Assembly (NCBI RefSeq): GCF_016745505.1
Contig: NZ_JAERUC010000192.1
Span: 1-60,556, forward strand
Direction: 5' to 3'
Length of the DNA stretch: 60,556 nt
Origin: Streptomyces silvae
GTDB taxonomy: Bacteria; Actinomycetota; Actinomycetes; Streptomycetales; Streptomycetaceae
Shown here: piece by piece, positions 1 to 10,718 of the stretch
How the letters are laid out: the number at the start of each line of letters is the position of its first letter
Numbering within the stretch: the stretch's first letter is position 1
Translations under genes and position numbers: made by a program
Notes under the pieces: generated by a model
What the model saw: the letters and a program-made list of their open reading frames with translations, nothing else
Told to the model about the DNA's origin: nothing
Databases searched by the model: none

Positions 1-23
1 CGGGGTCCGGGGCGGAGCCCCGG
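1..23. repeat. GC-rich hairpin at window edge
   Basis: CCGGGGC (7-13) and GCCCCGG (17-23) form a 7-bp stem with loop GGA. It lies just downstream of the reverse-strand malic enzyme and could serve as its terminator. Very similar G/C-rich text recurs between genes in Streptomyces genomes, as far as I recall, so it may be a dispersed intergenic element. Confidence 0.4.
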
Positions 24-99
24 TTTCGGGAAGGGGCGGGGTGGGGGAACAGGCCCCGCGCAGCGGACCCCGCACCCCCACACCCGCCCCCGCCCGGCG

Positions 100-1350
<1,251 letters not shown>

Positions 1351-1872
1351 TGTGTTGACCCCTTAAGTCTTCATCAGTTGAGGGTGGCCACTCCTGGTTG
1401 AGGAGGGGTGGGCGGGCACCGCGTACGTTCCCGGCACTGAGCGGTTGGACCGCTCCGGCAGGGGAGGCACATACGCGCGGGCGCGCCGCACACGCGCCCT
1501 GAGCCCCGGATGAGGGGTGTAAAGGTCTTTCTTACCGGACGGACCGGGCCTCTTACGAGTCGGTATCGACTCGGTGACATGACTCATAGCCGAATATCTG
1601 GACAAGTCCACTAAGGGCTACAAAGGCCGTCCGTAGGTCGAGACGCACCGGAGATTCTCCGGAAGGGCACGCACTTTCCAGCAGATGGTCCGGCCTTGCG
1701 GTACCGGCCCATTGAGGTTCGGGGGTCGCCCGTTACCCGATTTTGACATGACCGGCCCCCTGATTGGGTGAGTCCGAATGGCAAGATGCCCTAATCACAC
1801 AAGGTGGCGTCACTCGAAGGTGCGTGCGTGCCCACCTGACCAGCATTCCCTCACCGCCGGAGGATTCCGATC
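1351..1872. promoter_or_regulatory. Divergent intergenic region, malic enzyme / ABC transporter
   Basis: This 522-base gap holds no convincing gene. On the + strand TTGACA (1743-1748) is a good -35 but the -10 is poor. GGGCGCG (1479-1485) pairs with CGCGCCC (1493-1499). The substrate-binding protein start at 1873 is preceded by GGAGGA. Both flanking promoters must lie here. Confidence 0.4.
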
Positions 1873-2832
1873 ATGACCGCAAGCACCCTCTGTCGTACGG
1901 CCGCGAAGTCCCGGATTGCCGCGGTCTGCGCAGTCGCGGTCGCCGGCACCCTGCTGCTGACCGCCTGTGGCGACCAGACCGACGGCGGTTCGACGAAGGC
2001 CGGCGGAGACACCGCGGGGAACACCGCCCCGCTCTTCGACAAGCTTCCGGAGAAGTACCAGAAGTCCGGTGTCATCAAGGTCGGCACGAATGCCGAGTAC
2101 GCCCCGATGGAGTCCGTCGAGAACGGCAAGATCGTCGGTGTCGACCCGGACCTCGCGGAAGCCCTCGGCAAGCAGCTGGGTGTGAAGTTCGAGTTCACCT
2201 CCGGTTCCTTCGACGGCCTGATCACCGCGCTCAACACCGGCCGCCACGACATCGCCATGTCGTCGATCACGGACAACAAGCAGCGCCAGGAAGGCCTGGA
2301 CGACAAGGGCAAGAAGCTCGGCAAGGGCGTCGACTTCGTCGACTACTTCCTGGCCGGCACCGCCGTCTACACCAAGAAGGGCAACCCCGAGGGCATCAAG
2401 TCCATCGAGGACCTGTGCGGCAAGGTGGCGGCGGTCCAGCGCGGCACCACGTACGAGGAGGCCCTGAAGAAGCAGTCGGCGGCCTGCACGGACGGTGGCA
2501 AGAAGGCCGTCAAGATCGAGTCCTTCGAGAACGACACCGAGGCCCAGACCCGTGTGAAGTCGGGCGGCGCCGTCGCCGGTGTCAACGACTACCCGGTCGC
2601 GGTCGACCTGGCCCGCAAGGCCGGCGGCGGCAACGACTTCGAGGTCGTCGGCGAGCAGGTCGACGCCGGCCCGTTCGGTATCGCCGTGAACAAGGACAAC
2701 ACCGAGCTGCGTGACGTGCTCAAGGAGGCCGTGGACGCGATCATCGCGGACGGCTCCTACAAGAAGGTGCTCGACAAGTGGGGTGCCGGCACCGGCGCGA
2801 TCGACAAGGCCGCCGTCAACGGCGGCAAGTGA
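1873..2832 (+). CDS. Polar amino-acid ABC transporter, substrate-binding lipoprotein
   Basis: A 319-residue family-3 solute-binding protein. The N-terminus is a lipoprotein signal: basic residues, a hydrophobic segment (about 16-30) and lipobox LLTAC with the lipidated Cys near residue 33, so it should be anchored outside the membrane. GVIKVGTNAEYAPME (about 68-82) opens the first lobe and VGVDPDLAEALGKQLGVKFEF follows, as in glutamate/glutamine/arginine binders. First gene of a three-gene unit with permease and ATPase, 27 bp before the next. Substrate is not determined; glutamate or another polar amino acid is a family-level guess. Confidence 0.9.
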   Translation: MTASTLCRTAAKSRIAAVCAVAVAGTLLLTACGDQTDGGSTKAGGDTAGNTAPLFDKLPEKYQKSGVIKVGTNAEYAPMESVENGKIVGVDPDLAEALGKQLGVKFEFTSGSFDGLITALNTGRHDIAMSSITDNKQRQEGLDDKGKKLGKGVDFVDYFLAGTAVYTKKGNPEGIKSIEDLCGKVAAVQRGTTYEEALKKQSAACTDGGKKAVKIESFENDTEAQTRVKSGGAVAGVNDYPVAVDLARKAGGGNDFEVVGEQVDAGPFGIAVNKDNTELRDVLKEAVDAIIADGSYKKVLDKWGAGTGAIDKAAVNGGK

Positions 2833-2859
2833 CCGGCGCACCACCGAAGGGCAGTCACC

Positions 2860-3824
2860 ATGACTGACAAGCTCGACAAGGTGCCCGGCGGCCCATCGGC
2901 CGCCGCCGCACCCGTCTCCAAGCCCACCACCGTCGCACCGGAGACCATCAAGGCCATCCCCGTACGGCACTACGGCCGCTGGATCAGCGGCGTGGTCGTC
3001 CTCGCGCTGCTCGTCGCCCTGGTGTACGCCTTCTCGCAGGGCAACATCCAGTGGCAGGCGGTCCAGGACAAGCTGTTCGACGACACCGTCCTGGCCGGGG
3101 CGGGCCGTACGCTGATGATCAGTGTGCTCGCCATGGTCCTCGGCGTGATCCTGGGTGTGGTGCTCGCCGTCATGCGGCTCTCCAGGAACCCGGTGACCAG
3201 CTGGGTCGCCTGGCTGTACATCTGGTTCTTCCGCGGCACCCCGGTCTACGTGCAGCTGCTGCTCTGGTTCAACCTGGCGCTCATCTTCCCGGTCCTCAAC
3301 ATCCCGTTCATCTACAAGGACGAGATGACCGATGTGATGACCCCGTTCATGTGCGCCCTGCTGGGGCTGGCCCTCAACGAGGCCGCGTACATGGCGGAGA
3401 TCGTCCGGGCCGGCATCCAGTCGGTGGACGAGGGCCAGACCGAGGCCTCGCACGCCCTCGGCATGACCCAGGCCAAGACCATGCGCCGCGTGGTGCTCCC
3501 GCAGGCGCTGCGGGTGATCATCCCGCCGACCGGCAACGAGTTCATCAACATGCTGAAGACCTCGTCCCTGGTCTACGCGGTCACCTACAACGAGCTGCTG
3601 CGCTCCACCTCGCAGATCGGCTCGACCAGTTACGCGGTGATGGAGATGCTCTTCGTCGCGTCGATCTGGTACATCGTGATGACCAGCGTGTTCAGCGTCG
3701 GCCAGTACTACCTGGAGCGCCGTTACGCCCGGGGCAGCCTGCGGAGCCTGCCGCTCACACCGTTCCAGCGGATCAAGGTCAACCTCGCCTCCTTCAGCAA
3801 CCGTCCCTCGGGAGGTGTCTCCGC

Positions 3825-3828
<4 letters not shown>
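2860..3828 (+). CDS. Polar amino-acid ABC transporter, permease
   Basis: A 322-residue inner-membrane subunit with an N-terminal cytoplasmic stretch of about 40 residues, then about five or six transmembrane segments. The conserved cytoplasmic EAA loop, which contacts the ATPase, reads EASHALGMTQAKTMRRVVLPQALR in the C-terminal half. WFFRGTPVYVQL is typical of His/Glu/Gln/Arg/opine permeases. Only one permease is present, so a homodimer is expected. Its TGA overlaps the ATG of the ATPase gene (ATGA), which implies translational coupling. Confidence 0.92.
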
Positions 3829-4586
<758 letters not shown>

Positions 4587-4604
4587 CGCCGGCGCGACGC
4601 GAAG

Positions 4605-4642
4605 GAGGGCGGTACGGGACCGAGTCGTCCCGTACCGCCCTC
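4605..4642 (+). terminator. Hairpin terminator after the ABC transporter operon
   Basis: GAGGGCGGTACGGGAC (4605-4620) and its exact complement (4627-4642) form a perfect 16-bp stem with loop CGAGTC. It lies between convergent genes and has no long T tract, as is usual in Streptomyces. It may work in both directions. Confidence 0.8.
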
Positions 4643-4687
4643 TGCGCTTTCCCCGGCACGGCCCGATGCCCGGCCGTGCGCCGGGGC

Positions 4688-5449
4688 CTACTTCAGGGCG
4701 AGGACCATGGTGTCCGACGGGGAGGCCCAGACCGCGCGGGCCTCGCCGAAGCCGGCCTCGCGGAGGGTGCGGGCGTGCCAGTCGGCGGAGGGCATGTCGC
4801 CGTCCGCGTGCTCGCCGTAGATCGCGAACCGTTCGGCGGTGGGCTCCGCGAGCACCGGGTCCTTCGCCATCAGGTCCCACCACTCACGCCAGTCCACGGC
4901 CCCGGCGGCCTTGGCCCGGTCCATGGCCGCGTGCCGGCGGGCGCGTTCAGCGGCGTTGATGCGCGGGGTGGCGGTGTCGATCATGTGGTCCGCGTTCATG
5001 AAGACCCCGCCGTCCCTGACCACCCCGGCGACCTGCCCGTACAGGGTGGCGAGCGGCTCGCTGTGCAGCCAGTGCAGGGCGGTGGCGGTGAGCACAGCGT
5101 CGTACGACGTGTGCGGGAGCCGCTCGGTCCAGGCCGGGTCCTTCAGGTCGGCGGTCACGAAGGTGGCCTGGCCGTCCCCCTCGAAGGTGCCCCGCGCGAT
5201 GGTGAGCAGCGCGGGGTCGAGGTCGACGCCCGTACTGGTGGCGCCGGGGAACCGTGCGAGGAGCCGGTCCGTGATACTGCCCGTACCGCACGCCAGGTCC
5301 AGGACCCTCGGCTCGGGCCCCACGACGGCCTCGACCATGTCCAGCATCACCCGGAACCGCTCCTCGCGGTCCGGCATGTACCACTCCTGCTGCCGGTCCC
5401 AGCTCTGCTGCCAGGACTGCCAGTCGGTGCCCGTAGCCGCCTCCGCCAT
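4688..5449 (-). CDS. Class I SAM-dependent methyltransferase
   Basis: A 253-residue soluble protein. SAM-binding motif I reads VLDLACGTGSITDRLL, followed by the acidic motif II end GVDLDPALL, and a DAVLTATALHWL segment at the position of motif IV, as in UbiE-like methyltransferases. Substrate is unknown. I chose the ATG at 5449 because GGAGG sits 5 nt upstream; an in-frame ATG 11 codons earlier has no ribosome-binding site. It is divergent from the CGNR-regulator gene, with an 88-bp gap between starts. Confidence 0.85.
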   Translation of the reverse strand: MAEAATGTDWQSWQQSWDRQQEWYMPDREERFRVMLDMVEAVVGPEPRVLDLACGTGSITDRLLARFPGATSTGVDLDPALLTIARGTFEGDGQATFVTADLKDPAWTERLPHTSYDAVLTATALHWLHSEPLATLYGQVAGVVRDGGVFMNADHMIDTATPRINAAERARRHAAMDRAKAAGAVDWREWWDLMAKDPVLAEPTAERFAIYGEHADGDMPSADWHARTLREAGFGEARAVWASPSDTMVLALK

Positions 5450-5537
5450 CTCACCCTCCACGTAATGCCCAGTGTTCGTCACCGACCATTACACTGGTCG
5501 ACACAGCGACCATAGACCGACGCCGTAAGGACTACAA

Positions 5538-6167
5538 GTGGAACTGGCCTATTACTCGGATTACGCCGTACGTCTGGTCAACACCGAGGAGCCGGCCCGC
5601 AACAAGGACTCCCTCACGACCGTGGAGTGCGTCCGTGAGCTGTTCGGCACCAGCACCCAGATGGCCCGGCGTGCCACGGACGCCGACGTGACGCGCTTCC
5701 GCTCCGTACGAGCCCGGCTGCGCGCGGTCTTCGAGGCGGCCGACGGCGGCGACGCGACGCTCGCGGTCGACCTGCTCAACTCGCTGCTGCTGGAGTTCCC
5801 GGTCAGCCCGCAGATCTCCGGGCACGACACCCGTGACGAGGACGGCACACCGGACTGGCACATGCATCTGGCCGACCATCCGTCGAACGCGACGGCCGGC
5901 TTCGCCGCCATCGCGGCGATGGGTCTCGCCTTCCACCTCACCACGCACGGGGTGGACCGGCTCGGCCTGTGCGAGGCGGCTCCGTGCCGCAACGCTTACC
6001 TCGACACCTCGACCAACCGCTCACGGCGCTACTGCTCGGACCGCTGCGCGACCCGGGCCAACGTGGCGGCCTACCGGGCCCGCAAGCGCCTGGAGGCCGA
6101 CCGCTCCGCCGAGACGCGGCGCACCGCGGACACCGCCCAGCCCAGCAGCCCGAACACCGAGCGCTGA
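5538..6167 (+). CDS. CGNR zinc-finger (ABATE domain) putative regulator
   Basis: A 209-residue protein. The N-terminal two thirds is the ABATE-type helical domain; the C-terminus has the CGNR finger, here C-x4-C-RNAYLD followed by RRYCSDRCATR. Such proteins are regarded as stress-linked transcription regulators in actinobacteria. Start GTG with TAAGGA 7 nt upstream. An imperfect palindrome (ACCA-N6-TGGT, about 5485-5498) lies in the divergent gap with the methyltransferase and could be an operator. The last 97 bp overlap the 3' end of sodX on the other strand. Confidence 0.8.
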   Translation: MELAYYSDYAVRLVNTEEPARNKDSLTTVECVRELFGTSTQMARRATDADVTRFRSVRARLRAVFEAADGGDATLAVDLLNSLLLEFPVSPQISGHDTRDEDGTPDWHMHLADHPSNATAGFAAIAAMGLAFHLTTHGVDRLGLCEAAPCRNAYLDTSTNRSRRYCSDRCATRANVAAYRARKRLEADRSAETRRTADTAQPSSPNTER

Positions 6168-6508
6168 TCCTTCCTCAGCGGCCGGTAGCGGGCCCGCACA
6201 CGGGCCAGCACGAGCTCCTCGGGCACCGTCCCGTAGTCCGTGCTGTCCCCGCCGGCGTACGCGTTGTCACCCAGCACCCACCAGCCGCCGTCGCGTCGCT
6301 CTGCGGCCCGCTTCACCACCAGCAGATCCTGCTGGAAAGGGTGACGCAGGATCACCACGTCACCGGGGCGCACCGGCGCCCCTCGCTGCACGAGCAGCAG
6401 GTCCCCGTGGTAGAGGGTGGGCACCATCGAGGGCCCCGTCACCTCCACCACCTGGAACGGTTTACGTCCCGCCCGCCCGCTCCACGGCTCCTGTGCCGGT
6501 TCCGGCAT
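6071..6508 (-). CDS. sodX: Nickel superoxide dismutase maturation protease SodX
   Basis: A 145-residue S26-family (LexA/signal-peptidase-like) serine protease. The catalytic Ser is in GPSMVPT (S27) and the general-base Lys in VVKRAAERR (K66); GDNAYAGGDSTDYG is the conserved C-terminal box of the fold. Unlike type I signal peptidases there is no clear N-terminal membrane anchor, which fits cytosolic removal of the 14-residue SodN leader. ATG follows GGGAGGTG by 7 nt. It is divergent from sodN and overlaps the CGNR gene by 97 bp at its 3' end. Confidence 0.9.
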   Translation of the reverse strand: MPEPAQEPWSGRAGRKPFQVVEVTGPSMVPTLYHGDLLLVQRGAPVRPGDVVILRHPFQQDLLVVKRAAERRDGGWWVLGDNAYAGGDSTDYGTVPEELVLARVRARYRPLRKDQRSVFGLLGWAVSAVRRVSAERSASRRLRAR

Positions 6509-6688
6509 CTGTGGCACCTCCCGGTCCGTCCTCCGGTACACGGCTGCGCGCACCGCTCCGTATTTTCCGCCACCGGTCTCATCCTCACCCCGGACTTTTG
6601 GCCTAAGCCCTAGGGGGCAGCAGCAAAAAGCGGCTTCCCACGGAGTAATGTCCCACCTGAGAAGACGATCACGAGGAAGGACAGCTCC

Positions 6689-7084
6689 ATGCTTTCCCGC
6701 CTGTTTGCCCCCAAGGTGAAGGTCAGCGCCCACTGCGACCTGCCCTGCGGTGTGTACGACCCGGCCCAGGCCCGCATCGAGGCGGAGTCCGTCAAGGCCG
6801 TCCAGGAGAAGTACCAGGCCAATGAGGACGCGGACTTCCGCACGCGCGCCGTTCTGATCAAGGAACAGCGTGCCGAGCTCGCGAAGCACCACGTCTCGGT
6901 GCTCTGGAGCGACTACTTCAAGCCCCCGCACTTCGAGAAGTACCCGGAGCTGCACCAGCTGGTCAACGACACCCTGAAGGCGCTCTCCGCGGCCAAGGGC
7001 TCGAACGACCCGGCCACGGGCCAGAAGGCTCTGGACCTGATCGCCCAGATCGACAAGATCTTCTGGGAGACCAAGAAGGCCTGA
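6689..7084 (+). CDS. sodN: Nickel-containing superoxide dismutase
   Basis: A 131-residue NiSOD that dismutates superoxide in the cytosol as a hexamer. Residues 1-14 are the leader cleaved before Ni binding; the mature protein begins HCDLPCGVY, giving the nickel hook (mature His1, Cys2, Cys6) and Tyr9. Length matches the family. GGAAGGA lies 8 nt before the ATG. In S. coelicolor SodN is favoured when Ni is sufficient, and the Ni-responsive Nur acts indirectly through the sodF-derived sRNA s-SodF pairing near the sodN mRNA 5' end (recalled). I could not identify a Nur box here. Confidence 0.97.
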   Translation: MLSRLFAPKVKVSAHCDLPCGVYDPAQARIEAESVKAVQEKYQANEDADFRTRAVLIKEQRAELAKHHVSVLWSDYFKPPHFEKYPELHQLVNDTLKALSAAKGSNDPATGQKALDLIAQIDKIFWETKKA

Positions 7085-7128
7085 CCGAGCGGCCTGACCC
7101 GCGATTCCGCGAGTCGCATCGCTCACCC

Positions 7129-7194
7129 GACCGCACCCGGCCCGCAGGCCGCCGACAACGGCGTCCATGGCGGACCGGGTGCGGTCTTCTTTTC
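7129..7194 (+). terminator. sodN intrinsic terminator
   Basis: GACCGCACCCGG (7129-7140) pairs perfectly with CCGGGTGCGGTC (7175-7186). The 34-nt apical loop can itself fold. The stem is followed by TTCTTTTCG, one of the few T-rich tails in this window. Confidence 0.8.
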
Positions 7195-7226
7195 GCCCCG
7201 CGCACGAGGTGGCGCGTCGTCAGGTC

Positions 7227-8015
7227 CTACTGCTCCGGCTCCCAGGCGATGAGCTGGTCGAAGAGGCGTCGGTCGCCGTCGAGCTTCAGGGAGTCCACCG
7301 GGATTCGGCCGTAGAAGGCGAGGACCAGCTCACCGGCCGTGCCCTGCGCGGAGGCACCGGCAGTGGTGGCGGGCGTCGTGCCCGGCACGGGGATGCGGGT
7401 GGGGCGTGCGCCGTCGCCGTCGACCGTCAGGCGCCAGGAGCGGCCCTCGGTGGCGTGGTAGTCGAAGGCAGTGGGCTCGTGCGGCCAGGCGCCGGTCGTT
7501 GCGTTGCAGGTGAACAGGAACTCCTCGACGCCGTCGAGTGCCACCTCGACCGGCAGCGGCTGCGGGGCGCCCAGGACGAGCTGGGCGTCGTAGGTGTGCA
7601 CCGCGGTTTCCTGGACCCGGTGCCGGGCGACGCCACCGGAGTTCTGCGGTGACTGCGACGTACCCCACCAGGTCCAGCAGCCGCGGTCCGGGCCCGCCTC
7701 CCGCAGCGCGCTCAGCAGTTGCTGCGTCGACTCCGCCAACCAGGCCAGCAGGGCCTCGCGCTCACGCGGGGCAGCCACGGTGGCGCGCAAGGCGGTGGCC
7801 TCGGCCGGGGGAGCTTCGGAGGGCCCGGCGCCGACGATGAGGGCCCAGAAGCGGTCCCCGCCACCCAGGTGCTGGACCAGATCGAACAGCGTCCACCCGG
7901 GGCAGGTCGGCACCTGCGCGTCGAGGCTGGGCGCGGCGGCGACCGCGGCACGGAAGGCCGCCGACCGCTCGTCGATCAACTGCAGCAGAACGGGGAACTC
8001 CAGAGTCTTCTCCAC
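7227..8015 (-). CDS. Maleylpyruvate isomerase family mycothiol-dependent enzyme
   Basis: A 262-residue protein of the actinobacterial MDMPI / DinB-like family. The N-terminal four-helix domain carries VPTCPGWTLFDLVQHLGGGDRFW, whose His belongs to the metal site of the fold; a C-terminal domain typical of this family follows. Members use or are predicted to use mycothiol as cofactor, but the substrate here is unknown. Single gene; its neighbours give no clue to a pathway. Confidence 0.8.
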   Translation of the reverse strand: MEKTLEFPVLLQLIDERSAAFRAAVAAAPSLDAQVPTCPGWTLFDLVQHLGGGDRFWALIVGAGPSEAPPAEATALRATVAAPREREALLAWLAESTQQLLSALREAGPDRGCWTWWGTSQSPQNSGGVARHRVQETAVHTYDAQLVLGAPQPLPVEVALDGVEEFLFTCNATTGAWPHEPTAFDYHATEGRSWRLTVDGDGARPTRIPVPGTTPATTAGASAQGTAGELVLAFYGRIPVDSLKLDGDRRLFDQLIAWEPEQ

Positions 8016-8112
8016 GCCGGATGTCTAGCACCGTGCCCCGGCAACAGGACAGCGCTTTTCCTGGGCAGGGCCCCGGCGGGCAAGGTGCGGTCGTTGTCGT
8101 TGCGGTTGGCGG

Positions 8113-8997
8113 TCAGGAGGAGCCCGGCAGGAGGTGGCTGTAGCTGTCCGGGTTCTCCTGGAGGAAGGTCGCCAGGTCCTGGGCCGGGCGGCCCGTGAGG
8201 GTGGGGACGGCGTCCGAGACGGTTGCCAGCTCCCCGGCCGCGATCGCCTCGTACGACGTGACCCAGCCCGCCACTTCCCAGTCCGGGGCGCCGTAGCCGG
8301 CGCGGGAGGCGTAGGCCTCCTCCACGGTCTCGGCCACGTACCGGATCGCCCGGCCGGTGCGCCGGCTCAGCTCGCCGGCCGCCTCCGCCAGGGTGAAGGC
8401 CACGGGCCCCGTGAGGTCGTACGTCGCGCCGTCGTGGGTGGTTCCCTCGTCCAGCAGGACGGCCGACGCCGAGTCCGCGATGTCGTCGTGCGAGACGGCG
8501 GAGACCCGTCCCTCGCCGCCGGGGCCGCGCAGGACGCCGTCGGCTCCGGTCATGGCGGGGATCCCCGCGAGGTACCAGCCATCCCGCAGGAAGGTGTGGC
8601 GTACGCCGGTCATCCGGATGTGCGCCTCGGTGTACCAGTGGTCCCGCGCGAAGGTGAATGTGGCGTCCGGTGCCGCGCCGAGGAACGACACGTACACGAC
8701 GCGCTCGACGCCCGCCGCCAGGGCGGCGTCCACCGCGATGGTGTGCTCGGTGACCCGGTCCGGGCTCTCGTGCGCCGAGACGAGGAACAGGGTGTGCGCG
8801 CCGTCGAGCGCGCGGCGCATGGCCTCGGCGTCGCCGTACGTGGCCGGGGGCGCCGCGGCCGTGCCGGGAAGCCGGGGCAGCCGGGACGGGTCGCGGCCGA
8901 GAAGGCGTACGGGGACCCCGGTCCTGGCCAGCCGCGCGGCCACCCGGCCGCCGACCGCGCCGCTCGCACCGGTCACCGCGACGAGTGGACTGATCAC
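8113..8997 (-). CDS. NmrA-like NAD(P)-binding oxidoreductase
   Basis: A 294-residue atypical short-chain dehydrogenase. The N-terminus has the Rossmann motif VAVTGASGAVGGRVAARL and LLGRDPSRL, and the rest resembles NmrA/HSCARG-type proteins, which often sense redox cofactors rather than catalyse. Start GTG at 8997 overlaps the TGA of the upstream DUF952 gene (GTGA), so the two are translationally coupled. Substrate unknown. Confidence 0.8.
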   Translation of the reverse strand: MISPLVAVTGASGAVGGRVAARLARTGVPVRLLGRDPSRLPRLPGTAAAPPATYGDAEAMRRALDGAHTLFLVSAHESPDRVTEHTIAVDAALAAGVERVVYVSFLGAAPDATFTFARDHWYTEAHIRMTGVRHTFLRDGWYLAGIPAMTGADGVLRGPGGEGRVSAVSHDDIADSASAVLLDEGTTHDGATYDLTGPVAFTLAEAAGELSRRTGRAIRYVAETVEEAYASRAGYGAPDWEVAGWVTSYEAIAAGELATVSDAVPTLTGRPAQDLATFLQENPDSYSHLLPGSS

Positions 8998-9377
8998 CTG
9001 GGCTCCCCTCCCTCGTCCACCGAGCGTGCGGTGTGCTCGGACTGTCCGGCGTACTCCGCCCAGGGGCGTACCTCGACCACCGCGCTCGTCGGCAGCGGCC
9101 CGTAGATGTGGGGGAACTCCTCGCCGCCGGGCGCCATTGCCTCGTACCGGACGGGCGCGGGGAGCCGGCCGGTGTCGATGACCAGGACCACCAGGCCCTC
9201 GCCACCCCCGGGCCCGTACAACGCCCGGGCCACAGCGGGGAGCTGATGGGGCAGGGAGCAGTGGATGAACCCCTCCTCCCGCAGGGTGCGGCCCCTGGTG
9301 GACATCTCGTACGCCCCCGCTCGGCGGGCGGCCTCCCACAGAGGCTCCTCGGTGAGGTGCAGCAGTTGTTCGGTCAT
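8994..9377 (-). CDS. DUF952 family protein
   Basis: A 127-residue cytosolic protein with the hallmarks of DUF952: GFIHCSLPHQL near residues 36-46, VLVIDTGRLPAPVRYE in the middle and EEFPHIYGPLP near the C-terminus. Function of the family is unknown. Coupled by a 4-bp overlap to the NmrA-like gene downstream. Confidence 0.82.
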   Translation of the reverse strand: MTEQLLHLTEEPLWEAARRAGAYEMSTRGRTLREEGFIHCSLPHQLPAVARALYGPGGGEGLVVLVIDTGRLPAPVRYEAMAPGGEEFPHIYGPLPTSAVVEVRPWAEYAGQSEHTARSVDEGGEPR

Positions 9378-9457
9378 CGGGCCACGCTAAGGGCTTCCGG
9401 GTGCCGTACGGAGCTACGCCGCCCGCGCGTCGAGGCCGGGCGGCGTGCACAGCTGCC

Positions 9458-9482
9458 CGGGCCCGGTCGAGGCGCGGGCCCG
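9458..9482 (-). terminator. Possible terminator of the LysR gene
   Basis: CGGGCCC (9458-9464) and GGGCCCG (9476-9482) form a 7-bp G/C stem with an 11-nt loop, just after the reverse-strand LysR stop. In such GC-rich DNA the signal is modest. Confidence 0.4.
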
Positions 9483-9508
9483 TCACCGCGGCCCCGCCTC
9501 CCCGCCGT

Positions 9509-10462
9509 TCAGGAGGTGAGCGCCAGGGGGCTGTGGTGGCGCAGCAGCCACCGGTGGTACTCCTCGGCCCGCCTCGCCGCGTCGCGGTAGGCCCTCTCCA
9601 GCTCCTCGTACACGGGGTCCATGTCGGCGCCCGGCCGGGAGACCAGCAGCAGCCGCACCGCCAGCGGGTCGCCCCGCAGGGGGCGGATCGCCATGTCGTC
9701 GCGTGGGCCCGAGGTCGGCTGGCAGGGGGCGACCGCCTCGCCGAGGACGACGAGGGAGGCCGCCGTGAGGTAGTCGCCGTGCAGGACGGGCGGGTCGAGG
9801 CCGGCCGCGCCCAGGACCCGGCGTACGCCGTCCCACTCGCCGTCCACGGAGGGGTCGACCATCCACCGGTCGCCCGCCAGGTCGTCGAGGTCCACCACCG
9901 GCAGTCCGGCCGCCGGGTGGTCCCGGGCCAGGGAGATGAACTGCGGTTCGCGGTCCAGGAGTACGCGCTGCTCCAGCCCGTCCGGGACGGTGAGCGGGAA
10001 GCCCTCCACCTCGTGCACGAAGGCCACGTCGAGCCGGCCCTCCGCCACCGCTCCCAGCAGCGACCGCGCCGACACGTCGACCCGGAGCGAGATGTCCGTA
10101 CCGGGCAGCCTCACCCGCAGTCCGCGCAGCCAGCCGCCGATGACGCGGCTCGCGGTGGAGCCGATCCGCAGGCCGGGACCGCCGGCCCGGGCGGCCGCGG
10201 CCTCCGCCGTCGCGGCGCCGATCAGGGCGGACATGCCGTCCACCAGGGGGCGGGCGCGGCTGAGGACGGACCGGCCGAGGAGGGTCGGCCGGCAGCCCGT
10301 CCGCTCGCGGCGGAACAGCTCCGCGCCCAAGGTCCGCTCGATCCGCTGGAGCTGGGTGGTCAGTGAGGGCTGGCTGACGCCCAGCCGCCGTGCGGCCTGG
10401 TGCAGGCTGCCCGTGTCGGCGATGGCGCAGAGCGCCCTGAGGTGCCTCACCTCGAGCTCCAT
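9509..10462 (-). CDS. LysR-family regulator, divergent from snapalysin (SnpR-like)
   Basis: A 317-residue LysR-type regulator. The N-terminal helix-turn-helix reads LHQAARRLGVSQPSLTTQLQRIE (about residues 20-42), followed by LGAELFRRERTGCRPT; an effector-binding domain makes up the rest. The ATG at 10462 gives the canonical LysR N-terminus MELEVRHLRAL; an earlier in-frame start is unlikely. It is head to head with the snapalysin gene, the same arrangement as snpR/snpA (mprR/mprA) in S. lividans and S. coelicolor, where the LysR protein activates the protease gene. Confidence 0.9.
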   Translation of the reverse strand: MELEVRHLRALCAIADTGSLHQAARRLGVSQPSLTTQLQRIERTLGAELFRRERTGCRPTLLGRSVLSRARPLVDGMSALIGAATAEAAAARAGGPGLRIGSTASRVIGGWLRGLRVRLPGTDISLRVDVSARSLLGAVAEGRLDVAFVHEVEGFPLTVPDGLEQRVLLDREPQFISLARDHPAAGLPVVDLDDLAGDRWMVDPSVDGEWDGVRRVLGAAGLDPPVLHGDYLTAASLVVLGEAVAPCQPTSGPRDDMAIRPLRGDPLAVRLLLVSRPGADMDPVYEELERAYRDAARRAEEYHRWLLRHHSPLALTS

Positions 10463-10718
10463 GACGGCGAGCGTATGGCTGTTCGTACGCCGAGCACCAG
10501 ATGCCCCAACCCCCACCAACCGGGCCGATTCAGGGGGTGTCGGGGCGACCGGCACGTGCTGATTCTGTGTGCTCCCCGTGCGGGCGATAAGGCGGTGCTA
10601 TCGGCTGTTGACATCATCCGCTCCGGGCCCGGCTGCCCCGACACTCTGTCCGTACCCCCCACCCGTTCCCCGCCCGGCCTCCGGACGGGGTTCTTCGGAC
10701 AGGTAGGAGACACCCCCC
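10463..10718. promoter_or_regulatory. Divergent LysR/snapalysin control region
   Basis: 256 bp with no gene. TTGACA is present at 10608-10613 on the + strand, without a good -10 at 17 bp. A C-run/G-run inverted repeat lies around 10503-10548. LysR-type sites (T-N11-A) are expected here from the S. lividans precedent, but many chance matches exist and I cannot single one out. Confidence 0.45.

Noticed and set aside
5485..5498. Strong operator call for the CGNR regulator
   Set aside because: ACCA-N6-TGGT is short and imperfect; noted only as possible.
6509..6688. Nur (nickel) operator before sodN
   Set aside because: No convincing Nur-type palindrome; direct Nur control is described for sodF, not sodN.
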